A stretch of DNA of 64,000 nt, from contig NZ_AEUE01000006.1 in assembly GCF_000186705.1 (NCBI RefSeq), forward strand, positions 62,001 through 126,000. Reading direction: 5' to 3'. Origin of the DNA: Citromicrobium sp. JLT1363. GTDB taxonomy: Bacteria; Pseudomonadota; Alphaproteobacteria; Sphingomonadales; Sphingomonadaceae. Numbering within the stretch: position 1 is the first letter of the stretch; each line of letters begins with the position of its first letter. Shown here piece after piece: positions 63,961 through 64,000 of the stretch. Below the pieces are notes generated by a model that ran no database searches, had not been told where the DNA came from, and was given only the letters and a program-made list of their open reading frames with translations. The position numbers and the translations under genes were made by a program.

Positions 63961-64000
63961 GCCGCCACCTGCAACCCGTCATACCCAACGATGACATCTG
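63957..64000 (-). CDS. 3' end of an unidentified gene running out of the window
   Basis: Fourteen codons on the minus strand (ending DVIVGYDGLQVAA then TGA) overlap the start of the 55-residue protein by 4 bases. The reading frame is open to the window edge. It is too short to identify; only the coupling to the small membrane protein can be stated. Confidence 0.5.
   Translation of the reverse strand, partial: DVIVGYDGLQVAA

Noticed and set aside
1-64000. CRISPR arrays, insertion sequences and rRNA genes
   Set aside because: No regularly spaced direct repeats, transposase frames with terminal repeats, or rRNA-like sequence were seen on either strand.

Overview
The window is high-G+C chromosomal DNA (mostly well above 60% G+C by eye) from an alphaproteobacterium, most probably of the order Sphingomonadales and plausibly the Erythrobacteraceae. 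The evidence is gene content and order. Examples are nuoM-nuoN-birA-coaX-rnj-DUF1467, trpGDC-moaC-moeA-lexA, ftsB-pdhA-pdhB with a lipoyl domain fused to the E1 beta subunit, a fused ispDF, dusB-ntrYX-hfq-hflX-mazG, a tandem-domain Hfq and an alphaproteobacterial-type SOS box. I see no prophage, insertion sequence, CRISPR array or rRNA operon. Almost all of it is core genome.

Layout. 1-5.8 kb: end of the complex I operon (nuoM, nuoN), then birA, coaX, rnj and a small DUF1467 membrane protein. 5.8-11.2 kb: a large membrane-anchored coiled-coil protein diverges from three genes. These are an Hpt-like protein lacking its phospho-histidine, an unrecognised 329-residue protein and a histidine-kinase-like protein lacking its H-box histidine. 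11.3-16.3 kb: citrate synthase and glutamyl-tRNA synthetase, facing comEC. 16.3-27.2 kb: a long minus-strand block ppiD-trpE-(lipoprotein)-pip-(YcxB-like)-trpG-trpD-trpC-moaC-moeA-lexA, mostly with 4-base stop/start overlaps. 27.4-31.3 kb: tpiA, secG, pyrG, a structured intergenic region, and hsp20 with a ROSE-like RNA thermometer. 31.4-37 kb: grxC, a nitrilase, DUF1178, a secreted tail-collar protein, tRNA-Arg(CCU), DUF1499, an MscS channel, and hppD with a VOC protein. 37.2-43.4 kb: ftsB, pdhA, pdhB and a three-gene Tad-like (TadG/TadE) cluster. 43.6-51.5 kb: a squalene/phytoene-synthase-like protein, an EF-hand protein, trmFO, a lysoplasmalogenase, gyrA and a periplasmic repeat protein. 51.5-64 kb: a NYN-LOTUS protein, lipA, a COQ10-like protein, pncC, ispDF, dusB, ntrY, a frameshifted ntrX, hfq, hflX, mazG, a probable chromosomal dif site and a 55-residue membrane protein too short for usual ORF cut-offs.

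How the genes work together. The central metabolic genes link pyruvate dehydrogenase with its lipoate supply (lipA), citrate synthase and complex I. Tryptophan and molybdenum-cofactor genes share one transcription direction and end at the SOS repressor gene. The ntrYX-hfq-hflX block is nitrogen and stress control.

Most unusual signals: the paired loss of phospho-acceptor histidines in adjacent Hpt-like and kinase-like genes; the ntrX reading-frame break in a G-run; the tandem Hfq; the thermometer-like hairpin over the hsp20 ribosome-binding site; and a dif-like site nested in longer inverted repeats.
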